DNA from: Rosistilla oblonga
Lineage (GTDB): Bacteria; Planctomycetota; Planctomycetia; Pirellulales; Pirellulaceae
Reading direction: 5' to 3'
Length of the DNA stretch: 64,000 nt
Assembly (NCBI RefSeq): GCF_007751715.1
Contig: NZ_CP036292.1
Coordinates: 310,001-374,000 of the forward strand
Shown: positions 48,278 through 58,136 of the stretch, piece by piece
How the letters are laid out: each line of letters starts with the position of its first letter
Position numbering within the stretch: the first letter of the stretch is position 1
Translations under genes and position numbers: made by a program
The notes under the pieces: model-generated
What the model saw: only the letters and a program-made list of their open reading frames with translations
Told to the model about the DNA's origin: nothing
Database searches by the model: none

Positions 48278-48982
48278 CTAGGTACGGTTGTTTTCTTGTT
48301 TGATGATCTGGCCGTCTTGGAAGTGCAGGGTGCGCTCGGCGTGTGCGGCGACGTTACCGCTGTGGGTGACCATCACCAGCGTGACCCCTTCGGTCTCGTG
48401 CAGGTTCGCGAAGATCGCCAGGATCTCTTCGGTGGTGCGGCTGTCCAGGTTGCCGGTCGGTTCGTCGGCAAAGATCAACTTCGGTTCGTTCGCTAGCGAT
48501 CTCGCGATCGCTACACGTTGTCTTTCACCGACACTCAGCCGCATCGGCAGGTGGTTCGCGCGATGCCCAATCCCGACGCGTTCGAGCAGTTCCTGGGCTC
48601 GCTGGTACTTCTCTGCCGAAGATCGTCGCGGGCCTTCGAACATCGGAACTTGGACGTTTTCGATCGCCGTAAGGGTTGGCAGCAGATAGAACGATTGAAA
48701 GACAAAACCGAGTTCCAGGGCTCGGAATCTGTCGAGCGATCCATGTTGGGTTAGCGGTTTGCCGCGGTAGAGGACTTCGCCCGAGGTCGGCACGTCCATC
48801 CCGCTCAGGGTGCACAGCAGCGTGCTCTTGCCACTGCCGCTGGTTCCCATGATCGCGACGTATTCGCCTTGGAAGATTTCCACATCGACGCCGCGCAGCG
48901 CTTCGACATTCCCGTTGGGATAGACTTTTCGCAGTCCCTTGCATTGCAGCAGTGGTTGCGTTTGCTCGTTGGTTTTATTCAT
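48278..48982 (-). CDS. ABC transporter ATPase (LolD/MacB type)
   Basis: A 234-residue ATPase: Walker A GTSGSGKST near residue 45, Q-loop GFVFQSFYLLPTLTAIENV, signature LSVGERQRVAIARSL (Val in place of the usual second Gly), Walker B LIFADEPTGNLDS and the H-loop MVTHS. Its start overlaps the stop of the FtsX-like permease gene by eight bases. It energises the permease, likely for export of a lipid or lipoprotein. Confidence 0.92.
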   Translation of the reverse strand: MNKTNEQTQPLLQCKGLRKVYPNGNVEALRGVDVEIFQGEYVAIMGTSGSGKSTLLCTLSGMDVPTSGEVLYRGKPLTQHGSLDRFRALELGFVFQSFYLLPTLTAIENVQVPMFEGPRRSSAEKYQRAQELLERVGIGHRANHLPMRLSVGERQRVAIARSLANEPKLIFADEPTGNLDSRTTEEILAIFANLHETEGVTLVMVTHSGNVAAHAERTLHFQDGQIIKQENNRT

Positions 48983-50129
48983 AGCGTAGGCCCTCCGATG
49001 GCAGCAGGCGCGAAGCACGCCAAGCTGGATAGGCGGCACCGATCAGGCCGACAAAAAATGCGATCACCATTCCCGAAGCGATCACCCACGGGGCGATATG
49101 CCCGCTGAGGAAGCCGTTGACTTGCGGAAGTTTGGTGATGTAGTGGCTGCCGACGATGGCGACGCCCGCCCCGAGTGCGGCGCCGAAGATGCTGAGCACA
49201 ATCGATTCGCCGACGATCATCGCGATCACGCGACCGCGTCGCCAGCCCATCGCGCGAAGCACGCTGATCTCGCGGATCCGCTCCATCACGCTCATGATCA
49301 TCGTGTTCAGCATCCCGATCGTGCCGACGCCGACCGCGATCAGCGACGTGACCCAGGCCATGGCGCGGGTCAGTTTCAGTTGGAAGTTGTCGCGGACGTA
49401 ATCGTCGGTCGATGAGGCGTCCAGGTTCAGGCTGTTGCCATCGGCATCGTTCAAGTTGTCGATCCGCTCGCAGACAGCTTCGATCGCATCGGCATCCGCT
49501 TTGATCTCGGGATCGACTTGAACTGAAAAGCCGGTCACGCTCCCTTCGCGCAACATCAGGTCTTGCAGACGCCGCAGCAGCATGATCGCGGCACCGCGTT
49601 TGAGCAGCGTCTTGGAGTCGTAGATGCCGACGACGTTAAACGTCTCGTCTTGGATCTCGATCGGTTGATTGACTTTGGCGTGCATTTTTTCGGCTAACGC
49701 TTCGCCCAGCATGACCGCATCGACATCGTCGGGCTCCAGCGGCCGGCCCTCGATGATCTCGATATCGTTGAACGCGAAGGTGCCATGTTTCCATCCCTGC
49801 AGCAGGACCGGGACCTGGTTGTCGTCGATCTCCATCGCGATCTGTTCCAGCAGACCTTGGGAGACGGCAGCGACGCCGGGGACTTTGCGGATGTCGTCGG
49901 CGACCGCTTCGTTCATGTCTCCAGCGATCTGCAGCAGCGATCCTTTGGGAGAGATCACGATGTCGGAGCCTTCGTTTTTGAAGGACTGCAGAACGGCGGA
50001 TTGAAAGTCGTCCGAAACGCCCAGCAGCGCGATCGTGGTCGCGACGGCGACGGCGATCCCGCACATCGTCAACAGCGATCGAGCTTTGCGACGCAGCAGG
50101 TTCTTTAGAATGAAAGTTGCAAAATTCAC
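48975..50129 (-). CDS. FtsX-like ABC transporter permease (MacB/LolE type)
   Basis: A 384-residue permease with one N-terminal helix, a large periplasmic MacB-like core (about residues 45-250) and three C-terminal helices with VLRAMGWRRGRVIAMIVGESI (the FtsX coupling motif). GTG at 50129 is the only start near. With the ATPase it forms an export complex. No periplasmic adaptor is adjacent; a TolC-like gene lies 4 kb away. Confidence 0.87.
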   Translation of the reverse strand: MNFATFILKNLLRRKARSLLTMCGIAVAVATTIALLGVSDDFQSAVLQSFKNEGSDIVISPKGSLLQIAGDMNEAVADDIRKVPGVAAVSQGLLEQIAMEIDDNQVPVLLQGWKHGTFAFNDIEIIEGRPLEPDDVDAVMLGEALAEKMHAKVNQPIEIQDETFNVVGIYDSKTLLKRGAAIMLLRRLQDLMLREGSVTGFSVQVDPEIKADADAIEAVCERIDNLNDADGNSLNLDASSTDDYVRDNFQLKLTRAMAWVTSLIAVGVGTIGMLNTMIMSVMERIREISVLRAMGWRRGRVIAMIVGESIVLSIFGAALGAGVAIVGSHYITKLPQVNGFLSGHIAPWVIASGMVIAFFVGLIGAAYPAWRASRLLPSEGLRYE

Positions 50130-50268
50130 GGTGTGGTCACAGTTTTGATGGTGAGTTGTGCTTCGTTGGTCGCCGTTCGCTCCGCGAAAGTGCGGATGCG
50201 AAACGTCTTTTCGTGGAGCGAAAGGCGACCGTGGAGGATCGAATTGCGTGTTGTTTGCGGTGGTATTG

Positions 50269-51108
50269 CTATCGGCGGGCGAGTTCGGACAAGAACGATT
50301 TCGTTTCGGCGACGATCGCTTTGGGATTTTCTAGCGGTGCCAAATGGTTGGCCTCGGGGATCACGGCTTGTCGGCAATCGGCAAGCCGTTCGTTTAAAAA
50401 CTTGCTGGTCGCTTCGAAGGGAGAGTGTTCATCGTACAGTGCCAGGACGGGAACGCTAGTTGCCGCGATTCGATCGGCGTCGAGCCCGGCGGTGGCGAAG
50501 GTGTCGGTTCCGGCGGAGGTCCCCGAGAGGCGAACGAGACTCGACAGCCAACGCTCACCGATCGGCCCAAGCTGTTCGCGCAGATGCTTTCGCTGGCGGT
50601 CGTCCCAGCTGCCGACGATCGAGAACAGGTGAGGGAAATCGACGACCGGGCCGATGTCGGTGTCGACCTGCAGCAGCGTCTCGCGGAGGCTGGTCCAAAC
50701 GCTCGCCTGTCCCATGTTCGGTTCCAGCGATTGCAAACCGGGGAAGTAGGCGTCCGAGAGGATGATCGCGCGGACGCGGTCGGGGTGCAGCGACGCGAGG
50801 TGAGTCGCGACGACGCCGCCAAAGCTGTGTCCCAGTAGAGCTGCCGATTCGATCTGCACATGATCCATCCAACGCAGCAGATCCTCGGCGATCACGTCGC
50901 TGGTGTAGTCGGCGGGCGTGACGTTGGTCGCGCCGTGGCCGCGCATGTCGACCGCGCTGACACGGTATTCATCGGCCAGGCCTTCCATCACGCCGCCAAA
51001 CATCCAGATCGACAGGTTGCTGGTGAAGCCATGCAGCAGCACGATGTCGGCCCCTTCGCCCGATTGTTGGTAGTGGACTTTCAGCGGTGGTAGGTCGGCA
51101 AAAGGCAT
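50269..51108 (-). CDS. Alpha/beta hydrolase
   Basis: A 279-residue alpha/beta hydrolase. VLLHGFTSN forms the oxyanion loop, GHSFGGVVATHLASL the nucleophile elbow (Ser in GHSFG), and PEANHLAPLENP near the C-terminus supplies the catalytic His. The substrate is unknown. It lies 72 bases downstream of the acyl carrier protein gene, hinting at a thioester or ester substrate. Confidence 0.87.
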   Translation of the reverse strand: MPFADLPPLKVHYQQSGEGADIVLLHGFTSNLSIWMFGGVMEGLADEYRVSAVDMRGHGATNVTPADYTSDVIAEDLLRWMDHVQIESAALLGHSFGGVVATHLASLHPDRVRAIILSDAYFPGLQSLEPNMGQASVWTSLRETLLQVDTDIGPVVDFPHLFSIVGSWDDRQRKHLREQLGPIGERWLSSLVRLSGTSAGTDTFATAGLDADRIAATSVPVLALYDEHSPFEATSKFLNERLADCRQAVIPEANHLAPLENPKAIVAETKSFLSELARR

Positions 51109-51179
51109 TTTGGAAGATGCTGGCGCGTCGGAAGGAGTGGGTTGGAAAAGGGGAGGGGAGGGCGGTCGTCGGCGGCTTC

Positions 51180-51455
51180 TTAAAGGCTGCGGTGCAGGAA
51201 GTCGACCAGTTCACTCACCTGGAGATCCTTGACTTGTTTGGCCGCCAGTTCCGAGAGGAACGGGTTGAAGTCGAGTTTGGTTTGGAAGTGCTCTTCGAGC
51301 GTCTCGCCCAGCACGACCGCATCGATCGAGGCAAAGCCGAGGTCTTGGAAAAACATCGTCTGTTCGTCGATCGGGGCATCGTAGGTCTGCCCCTGGAAAT
51401 CGGAGAGGATCTCTTGCAGGTCGGACAAAATTTCTGGACGTGTTTTGGAGGTCAT
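51180..51455 (-). CDS. Acyl carrier protein
   Basis: A 91-residue acidic helical protein with the 4'-phosphopantetheine site in DLGFASIDAVVLGE (Ser about residue 43, equivalent to the DSL motif). No fatty acid or polyketide synthase genes are next to it. It sits between mnmA and the alpha/beta hydrolase on the same strand, so it is an orphan carrier that may work with the hydrolase. Confidence 0.87.
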   Translation of the reverse strand: MTSKTRPEILSDLQEILSDFQGQTYDAPIDEQTMFFQDLGFASIDAVVLGETLEEHFQTKLDFNPFLSELAAKQVKDLQVSELVDFLHRSL

Positions 51456-51527
51456 GGTGGTTGGCGTGAGGCGGTTTGTTTGTCTTGATGTGTGGATGAT
51501 TGGCGAGCAGTGCGGCTGGCCGACTGG

Positions 51528-52667
51528 CTATTGTGCGGAGGTCGATGTCGAAGAATGGATCCATCCGCCGCCGAGCACTCGGTCGCCATCGTAGATCACG
51601 GCAGCTTGGCCTGGAGCCACGCCATCGACAGGTTCGTCGAACAGGACCTCGAAACGGTCGGTCCCCTGCGGTGTGACTTGTGCGGCTTGCGGCGGGCTGT
51701 TGTACCGGATCTGCACGCTGCACGAAAACGTTTCGGCGGGGGGATCGATCAACCAGTTGGCTTCATGAGCGATCAAGCCGTCGCGAGCCAAGTCGGCCTT
51801 CTGCCCGATCACCACGCGGTGCGTGTCGGGTTCGATGCGGACGACGAAGTAGGGTTCGCCCATCGCCACGCCGAGGCCTTTGCGTTGGCCGATCGTAAAG
51901 GCTTCGATGCCGGGATGCTCGCCGACGACATCGCCAGCGGTGGTCACGATCTGCCCGGCGGTGTTGCCACCGCCGCTGCGGTCGCGAACAAATTGGCCGT
52001 GGTGTCCGCTGGTGACAAAACAGATCTCTTGGCTGTCCGGTTTCCCGGCGACTCGCAATCCGATCGCTTCGGCTTGTTGGCGGATCCAGGGTTTATCGTA
52101 ACCGCCGACGGGCAACAGCATCCGCGACAGTAGGTGCTGGCCGATTCCAAACAGCACGTACGATTGGTCCTTGCGATCGTCGACGCCACGCCGCAGCGCG
52201 AAACTGCCGTCGGCTTCTTCGGACAATTGAGCGTAGTGGCCGGTGGCGACGTATTGGGCATCGATGCTGTCGGCGTATTCGAACAGTCGGCCGAACTTGA
52301 TCCAGTTGTTGCACTGCACACAGGGATTGGGCGTTCGTCCCTGGGAATACTCATCGACAAAATAATCGATGATCCGGCGGAAGTCCTGCTTCAGGTTGAG
52401 GGCATAAAAAGGAATCCCCAGCCGATCGGAGACCCGCCGCGCGTCGGCGGCATCGCTAGCGCTGCAACAACCCTGTTTGTGGTCGGCGCGGCCTTGGACG
52501 ATCGGCAGCACGGGCGATTCCGAACCGTCGGGAGCGCGGCAGACATCGGCTGATTCCTCGCCGTGCCGCATGAAGACGCCGACGACCTCGTGCCCTTGCT
52601 GCAACAACAGGTGGGCTGCGACGCTGCTGTCAACGCCTCCGCTCATCGCTAAAACAACCCGTGCCAA
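51528..52667 (-). CDS. mnmA: tRNA-specific 2-thiouridylase
   Basis: A 379-residue protein. AMSGGVDSSVAA is the PP-loop ATP motif; PCVQCNNWIKFG holds the first catalytic Cys and EICFVTSGHHGQF the second, FTIGQRKGLGV the central domain. It thiolates uridine 34 of several tRNAs. TTG at 52667 is chosen because AAGGT sits seven bases upstream; the first Met would cut into the PP-loop. Confidence 0.95.
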   Translation of the reverse strand: MARVVLAMSGGVDSSVAAHLLLQQGHEVVGVFMRHGEESADVCRAPDGSESPVLPIVQGRADHKQGCCSASDAADARRVSDRLGIPFYALNLKQDFRRIIDYFVDEYSQGRTPNPCVQCNNWIKFGRLFEYADSIDAQYVATGHYAQLSEEADGSFALRRGVDDRKDQSYVLFGIGQHLLSRMLLPVGGYDKPWIRQQAEAIGLRVAGKPDSQEICFVTSGHHGQFVRDRSGGGNTAGQIVTTAGDVVGEHPGIEAFTIGQRKGLGVAMGEPYFVVRIEPDTHRVVIGQKADLARDGLIAHEANWLIDPPAETFSCSVQIRYNSPPQAAQVTPQGTDRFEVLFDEPVDGVAPGQAAVIYDGDRVLGGGWIHSSTSTSAQ

Positions 52668-52753
52668 TGCAGTTACCTTTTCGTTTGTGTCTGTCGTTTG
52701 TGCTGGACCGTATCGCCGCGGCCGGACCCACTGTGCTTGGACTCGGGGCCGCC

Positions 52754-52759
52754 TATAAT
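52754..52759 (+). promoter_or_regulatory. Candidate -10 box upstream of prfB
   Basis: A perfect TATAAT lies 84 bases before the prfB start. The expected -35 position holds no good match, so this is a weak promoter call. Confidence 0.3.
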
Positions 52760-52843
52760 TGGCTGCGCCGCTACTTCTACATTATTTAGCAGCGTCAACA
52801 CACGCTTCGTTCATACCCTAATGGTTAACGATTGGAGAGAGTT

Positions 52844-53951
52844 ATGGAAGGTGATCTAAAACAAAGAGCCGAAGAGATCCGGCAGCGCTTGGTCCAACTC
52901 GGAGACTCTCTTTGACTACGCTGGCAAATGTGAACAAGTGGCGGCGATCGAAAAACGCATGTCCGAGCCGGGGTTTTGGGACGATTCCGAAGCGGCTCAG
53001 GCGGTCGTGGTGGAACTCAAGTCGCTTAAAAGCGTAATCGGACCTATCAACAGTTCCAACAAATCCGCCGCCGGATTGGATGAGCTGTTGGAGATGATGG
53101 CCGAAGAGCCCGAATTGGAAGCCGACGTGATCGCCGAGGTGGAGCGTTTAGAGGCGGTTTTGGACGATCTGGAGCTGCGTTCGCTGCTCAACGGACCCAA
53201 CGATTCGGCCAGCTGCATTCTTTCGATCAATGCTCGCGATGGCGGAACCGACGCCAACGATTGGGCCGATATGATGCTGCGGATGTATTCCGCTTGGGCC
53301 GTCAAAAACGACTATTCGATCGAATTGTTGGATCGCCAAGACAACGAGCAGGCCGGGATTAACCACGCCGCGATAGCGATTCGCGGGCCGTTGGCGTACG
53401 GCTATTTGAAGGGTGAAGAGGGGATGCATCGCTTGGTGCGGATCAGCCCCTTTAACAGCGAAGGGAAGCGGCAGACAAGTTTTGCAGCGGTTTCGGTCGC
53501 GCCGGAGATCGATAGTTCGGTCGAAGTCGAGATCGAAGAGAAGGATGTCGACGAGGATACCTACCGGGCCAGCGGGGCAGGGGGGCAGCACGTCAATAAG
53601 ACCGACAGCGCTGTGCGGCTGACTCACCGTCCGACCGGCGTCGTCGTTCAGTGCCAGAACCAACGCAGTCAGCATCAGAATCGCGCCACCGCGTGGAAGA
53701 TGTTGCGGGCCAAGTTGGCGCGGATCGAAGAGGAGCGGCGCGAGCAGGAGGAGCAGTCCAAATATGCGTCCAAGGCGCGCACCGGTTTCGGGTCGCAGAT
53801 CCGAAACTACTTCCTGCATCCCGACCAGCGAGTCAAAGATGCGCGGACCGGGCACCTGGTCGGCAATTTCCACTCGGTCCTCGACGGCAGTGAATTGCAG
53901 TCGTTTTTGGATGCGTTCCTGCAGTTCCGAGCTGCAGAGAATGCCCGCTAG
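52844..53951 (+). CDS. prfB: Peptide chain release factor 2, with programmed +1 frameshift
   Basis: Translation starts at ATG 52844, reaches CTT TGA C at 52910-52916 after 23 codons, and must skip the T at 52913 to continue in the +1 frame to 53951 (368 residues). GGAG lies just upstream as a weak Shine-Dalgarno-like stimulator. SPFNSEGKRQTSF holds the SPF tripeptide that reads UGA/UAA, and GGQHVNKTDSAVRL the catalytic GGQ. The frameshift autoregulates RF2 level. A rho-independent terminator follows. Confidence 0.95.
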
Positions 53952-54019
53952 CAGCGGTTTTGAATTCGAGAGATTGGAAAGCTCTTCTGGCAGCTTTCTC
54001 GCTCGCTCACCAACGGATC

Positions 54020-54061
54020 GGCGGAAGTGGCGTTTTGATACCACTTCCGCCGAGCGTTTTT
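54020..54061 (+). terminator. Rho-independent terminator of prfB
   Basis: A perfect 11-bp stem GGCGGAAGTGG/CCACTTCCGCC with a ten-base loop is followed on the plus strand by GAGCG and five T, about 70 bases past the prfB stop. Confidence 0.8.
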
Positions 54062-54084
54062 GCGGGCGTCAGTCTAACCGCTTG

Positions 54085-56220
54085 TTAGTAGCTGACCTGC
54101 TGGATCATGTTCTGCGATCCGGGGTTCGGCAGTCGCGTTGGCGAGCGTATCGCTTGCGGCAGCGTCGCGGGGATCGGAGCGATCGACGCTTGGGCGTTCG
54201 ACGGCGAATCGAGCGTTGGCATGTCCGGCGGAGTGCTGATCACTGGCGTTGGCGCCTCGGGGGCCATCGCTGGAGCAGCTTCCGTGACCGGCATCGACGA
54301 GACGCCAGGGGCACTTGGGTCAAACGGTCCACGCGATACCGGGCATGGTGCTTCGATGGCATCGGGATGTGGGCAAGGTCGGAAGAAGCGGCCCTGTTCA
54401 CACGCTTCGCGGTACGCCGGCGAGTGCCAGCCACCTTCGGACATGTGAATGTGGTTGTAAGCAAGCAGCGTTCCCTTTTGGCGGTGCAGGTCACGCATCG
54501 CCAGGTTGTAGGAGACCAGGGTTGCGTAGTAGTCGCTTTCGCTGCTGATCACTTGGCGTTGAGCCTGCAACAGGAAGTTGATGTTATCAGCACCGCGGCG
54601 GTAGCGTTCACGTAGGACTTCCAATTGGCGGCGATCGGCGACCCAGCGGTTGAAGTTGGTTTTCAGCAGCTGGTATTGGCGTTGCACGTCTCGCGACGCA
54701 TCGGCCAAGTCGTGGCTGATGCGTAGCTCGGTCTCGTTCATCAACGCTCGTTCTCGCGACAGGTTCAACTGGGCGTGGGAGATCGCCACGGCAGCTCTGC
54801 GAAGTCCGACCGGGAAGGCCAGTTCGAGGCCAGCTTGCCATTCTTGGAAATCACCACCAGCGATCTCGCCGTACATGCTGTCCAGGTAGGTGTCGTCGTC
54901 GCCGATCAGGTGATCGCCCAGACCACGCCAGCGGTACTGACCGAGGAAGTCGAGTCGCGGCTTCTTGTTCAGTCGAGCTGCGGTCAGTTCGAGTTCACGC
55001 TTTTTGATGTTCCATTTCTGGCGACGGATCTCGACGCGTCGCTCCAGGCCCTCGTTGAGGATCGTGTTCCAATCGAAGACCACGCGGGCGTCGTGAGGGT
55101 CGGTCGCTGGTTTGATCAACCGTCCATCGGCGGCTGGCAAACCGAGCATGTATCGCAGGCTTTGTTCCAGCTTGTAGAGGCCGGCCTCGCCAGCCAATCC
55201 GTTTTCGACTTGAACTTGGAATTGGTAGTATTGCGATCGGGCTTGAGCTTCTTCGTCGCTCCGGCCAGCACCGACGTTCAGGCGAAGTTCTTGGTACTGG
55301 AACGTTTGCAGAGCTGCTTCGCGACCACGCAGTTGAGCTTCGAGGTTGCGGTAGGCAAAGTACAGATCCCAGTAGGCTTGTTCGACATCGTAAGCCGTCT
55401 GGATGACCGCGGCTTCAAAGTCGGTCAGGCTGATGTCGTTGTTGACCCGTGCGATCAAGACGCCGTTGTATACGCCGATCTGGCTGTTGGGGCCGGCGAT
55501 GCGGTTGAATTCCGTTCCGCGTCCCTGCATCAACGGTTGTCGGTATTCACCTTCGAAGAAGCCCGCAAAGTCGCTGGAGAAGAAACGTCCGGGCGAGTTG
55601 GGTCGGTCGTAGATGACGTTGTGTCGAGCGGTGAAGGTCGCACCTGTGGCGGTCGTCTTGCTCAGCTCGGTGTTGTAGTTAGCCAGTGTTTGTTGGAACG
55701 CCAAGGGGCGGAAGAAGGCGACCGCACCGGTGGGGTCGACGTTCTGCGGTTGGTCGTTCTTTTGCCAGAACAGTTGGCCGGCGAATTGCGCGTCGAAGTC
55801 CGACAGCGCCGCTTCGACACCGCCCAGCGGATTCGCTTCGACAAGCGCCGGGTCGTAGATCGTCGATGTCGCATTGGGTGCGTCGACGACGCTGACGCCC
55901 AGGGTCCGCAGGACGGGCCCTTGGCCGATCGCCATCTGGACCGCTTGTTCCAGGGTCAGTTCCCAGGAGGGCAGTTGAGAGGGATCTTCGAGAGTCAGCG
56001 GTTGCGCCGTCGAATTGGCTGCCGCGCTCGCTTCGTTGCTTAGCGTTTTGACATCGGGATACTCGATCCTGGTCGCCACCGTGTCGTAATACGACTTGGT
56101 CGTATCGCGCGGCCCTGGGGGTAGTTTCCAGTTGGCGATGCACCCGGGCAGCGCACAACCGCTTGCCGCCATGAGCGCCGCCGCGAGAAATTTCTGCGTG
56201 CGTGTTTTGAGTCGAGCCAT
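54085..56220 (-). CDS. TolC-like outer-membrane efflux lipoprotein
   Basis: A 711-residue protein, longer than usual TolC homologues (~450). AASGCALPGCIANW near residues 19-32 gives lipobox-like motifs. The middle (about residues 200-580) carries two OEP repeats with long alpha-helices (e.g. NDISLTDFEAAVIQTAYDVEQ). The C-terminal ~120 residues are Pro/Ala/Thr-rich and poorly conserved. It would form the outer-membrane channel of an efflux or secretion system. Confidence 0.86.
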   Translation of the reverse strand: MARLKTRTQKFLAAALMAASGCALPGCIANWKLPPGPRDTTKSYYDTVATRIEYPDVKTLSNEASAAANSTAQPLTLEDPSQLPSWELTLEQAVQMAIGQGPVLRTLGVSVVDAPNATSTIYDPALVEANPLGGVEAALSDFDAQFAGQLFWQKNDQPQNVDPTGAVAFFRPLAFQQTLANYNTELSKTTATGATFTARHNVIYDRPNSPGRFFSSDFAGFFEGEYRQPLMQGRGTEFNRIAGPNSQIGVYNGVLIARVNNDISLTDFEAAVIQTAYDVEQAYWDLYFAYRNLEAQLRGREAALQTFQYQELRLNVGAGRSDEEAQARSQYYQFQVQVENGLAGEAGLYKLEQSLRYMLGLPAADGRLIKPATDPHDARVVFDWNTILNEGLERRVEIRRQKWNIKKRELELTAARLNKKPRLDFLGQYRWRGLGDHLIGDDDTYLDSMYGEIAGGDFQEWQAGLELAFPVGLRRAAVAISHAQLNLSRERALMNETELRISHDLADASRDVQRQYQLLKTNFNRWVADRRQLEVLRERYRRGADNINFLLQAQRQVISSESDYYATLVSYNLAMRDLHRQKGTLLAYNHIHMSEGGWHSPAYREACEQGRFFRPCPHPDAIEAPCPVSRGPFDPSAPGVSSMPVTEAAPAMAPEAPTPVISTPPDMPTLDSPSNAQASIAPIPATLPQAIRSPTRLPNPGSQNMIQQVSY

Positions 56221-56445
56221 GAGTCAATGCTTCTGCTAGAGTCCAAGAAGTCCGTCATCCCATAAATACGATTGGAATAACGCAGACGTCATCAGACCTA
56301 TCGACCGTGGAACCGGACGATCTAGAGCATTGGGCAGAGAAGTTAGCATGCCAATTTGCAGAGAACTCTAGCTAACCGGCAAACTAGGGCGCGAAGCCTC
56401 GGTTCAGGTAAACCTTGACGGCATCGCCCTTTTGGGGTGGCGCGA

Positions 56446-57738
56446 TTATCGCGGGCAGCGAACCAATACCAGCATCTGAGTCTGGAAGTCGGGACCTTCG
56501 TCGCTGGGTGTTTCCGGAGTCCATTTCATCTGCTTTGCCGACTCTTCGGTCAGGGCAAAGAATGACGATTGTGCCGCTCGCGGGAACATCTGAGCTTGGC
56601 CACCCGCCGATCCAAAGGTCAGGTGATGTGCCAACGCTTTGTCGTCGGCGTGGCGGATCGCCGATGGGTCGACCGACGAGAGTTCGCTGATCGTCGTCAA
56701 TAGATTCGGTTCCATCACCATCTGGAAGCCGACGCTTTTGATCACACTTTGGTGATTGAACAGCGACAGCATGAAGCGGTCCAAGCGTTTCGCTGAACCT
56801 TGCAGCAGCAACAGTTGTGTATCGCCCTCGACAGCTTGCGGCGCGTCGAGGTTGACCGTGCCGATCATCTTTCCTTGCACCAGTTGCCCGACATGGTCGC
56901 GGCTCATCGGTTGTGGTTGGACGTTGCTGATTCCCGCAGTCTCCAACGCGTACTCCAGTTCGTTGAGGTCGCGGCCACGCTGCGTCAGCTCCACTTCTAG
57001 CAGTACCGCAAACTCCAGTTTGTTGGTCGGTTGGGCTGAAGGCGAAACAAGCTCGCCCGGCGCTGCGGCTGGTCGAGCGGTCGCCGCGGGAGCCATCGCG
57101 ATCCGTTCTTCTGGTGCGGTTGTTTTGTCAGGTTGTGCTGTTGTTTCAGCGGCTTCCGGTGGCGTGACCGCTGGGGCAGGAGCTGCTGGAGTTGTCGCGG
57201 CGTCGTTCGATGCGATCGCTTCGACAGCCGGTTGGGCTGCTGGAGCGGTGGTTTCGATCGGCGACGGTTCGACCGCGTCGCTGGAGTCGGGTGTGCCGGG
57301 CGTCGCGACGGCGGCGAGCCCACCGGCGGCCTGGGGCGAGCCCGGTTGGACGTCGGGATTGCTCGAGTTCCAAGCGACCATCAGCGTTAAGCTGGCCGCG
57401 AGGGCTGCGAGTCCGCCGAGCCATGCGCGTTGGTGACGCTTGAAATTTCCCCGTCCTTCGCGAGCTTGAGCCAGGCGGATGGGGTGCGTGTCGGGCAGAC
57501 CTTCGGCGTCGGCTTGAGCCAGTACCGCAGTCCAGACGCGGTCGGAGAAGTCGGTTCCCAGGCGGGCGTCCGATGGCATCGAAGCGCGGACGTCGGCCTG
57601 CAATTTCCGTAGCGCTTCGAGTTGTTGACGAACCGAAGCATCGTGTTGCAGCAGTTGTTCGACGTGTGCCTGTTCATCCGCGCTGAGACCATTGTCCAGA
57701 TAAGCGCTGAGCAGTTCTTCACGGGCTTCGTTGTTCAT
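56446..57738 (-). CDS. Anti-sigma-factor-like membrane protein
   Basis: A 430-residue protein. The N-terminal ~55 residues (EELLSAYLDNGLSADEQAHV, followed by a helix) resemble anti-sigma factors, but without the HxxxCxxC zinc motif. One helix (about residues 104-124) spans the membrane, followed by a Pro/Ala/Thr-rich linker (about 130-230) and a ~190-residue domain. No sigma gene is adjacent. It may hold back a sigma factor encoded elsewhere. Confidence 0.68.
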   Translation of the reverse strand: MNNEAREELLSAYLDNGLSADEQAHVEQLLQHDASVRQQLEALRKLQADVRASMPSDARLGTDFSDRVWTAVLAQADAEGLPDTHPIRLAQAREGRGNFKRHQRAWLGGLAALAASLTLMVAWNSSNPDVQPGSPQAAGGLAAVATPGTPDSSDAVEPSPIETTAPAAQPAVEAIASNDAATTPAAPAPAVTPPEAAETTAQPDKTTAPEERIAMAPAATARPAAAPGELVSPSAQPTNKLEFAVLLEVELTQRGRDLNELEYALETAGISNVQPQPMSRDHVGQLVQGKMIGTVNLDAPQAVEGDTQLLLLQGSAKRLDRFMLSLFNHQSVIKSVGFQMVMEPNLLTTISELSSVDPSAIRHADDKALAHHLTFGSAGGQAQMFPRAAQSSFFALTEESAKQMKWTPETPSDEGPDFQTQMLVLVRCPR

Positions 57739-58136
57739 GGCACTTCAAATCCCGACGTCATTCGGGGCAAGGAAATTCAAGGCGTCATCCGCTCAGCTGT
57801 CGCCTGGACGTTGGGCGAAAGTTCCCCTTCGCTGGTTGTCGCAGCGGGGGTGCTAGCGGATGATCGGTGGGACGGCGTCGACCGATGCGAGTTCGCGTCC
57901 CATTTTTTGGGATGCAAGTGGGGAGACAAAAGTTCCTTCTCAAACCACCTAAGTTAAACGAATTCGCGATTAAACCGCCCTTGGGTTTGCTGTAAGTGAT
58001 TGTCCTCAGTGAGGTTATGGCTTTCTTGCCGCTTGCGTTGCGGAGATCTGGCGGCCGCGATTCGGAGCCGTGCGGCGTTTGTTGGCAGGTGAAAAATCGA
58101 TAAAATCTTGGCCTGTCGGCTGGACCTATACTATTT
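57739..58136. other. Gene-less stretch upstream of the anti-sigma-like gene
   Basis: 398 bases between the anti-sigma-like start and the ruvX stop. It lacks the sigma-factor gene often found there. I see no clear promoter or repeat. No credible ORF. Confidence 0.4.

Noticed and set aside
52844-52915. prfB as a pseudogene because of an in-frame TGA
   Set aside because: The TGA sits in the canonical CTT TGA C frameshift site and the +1 frame continues with intact SPF and GGQ motifs.
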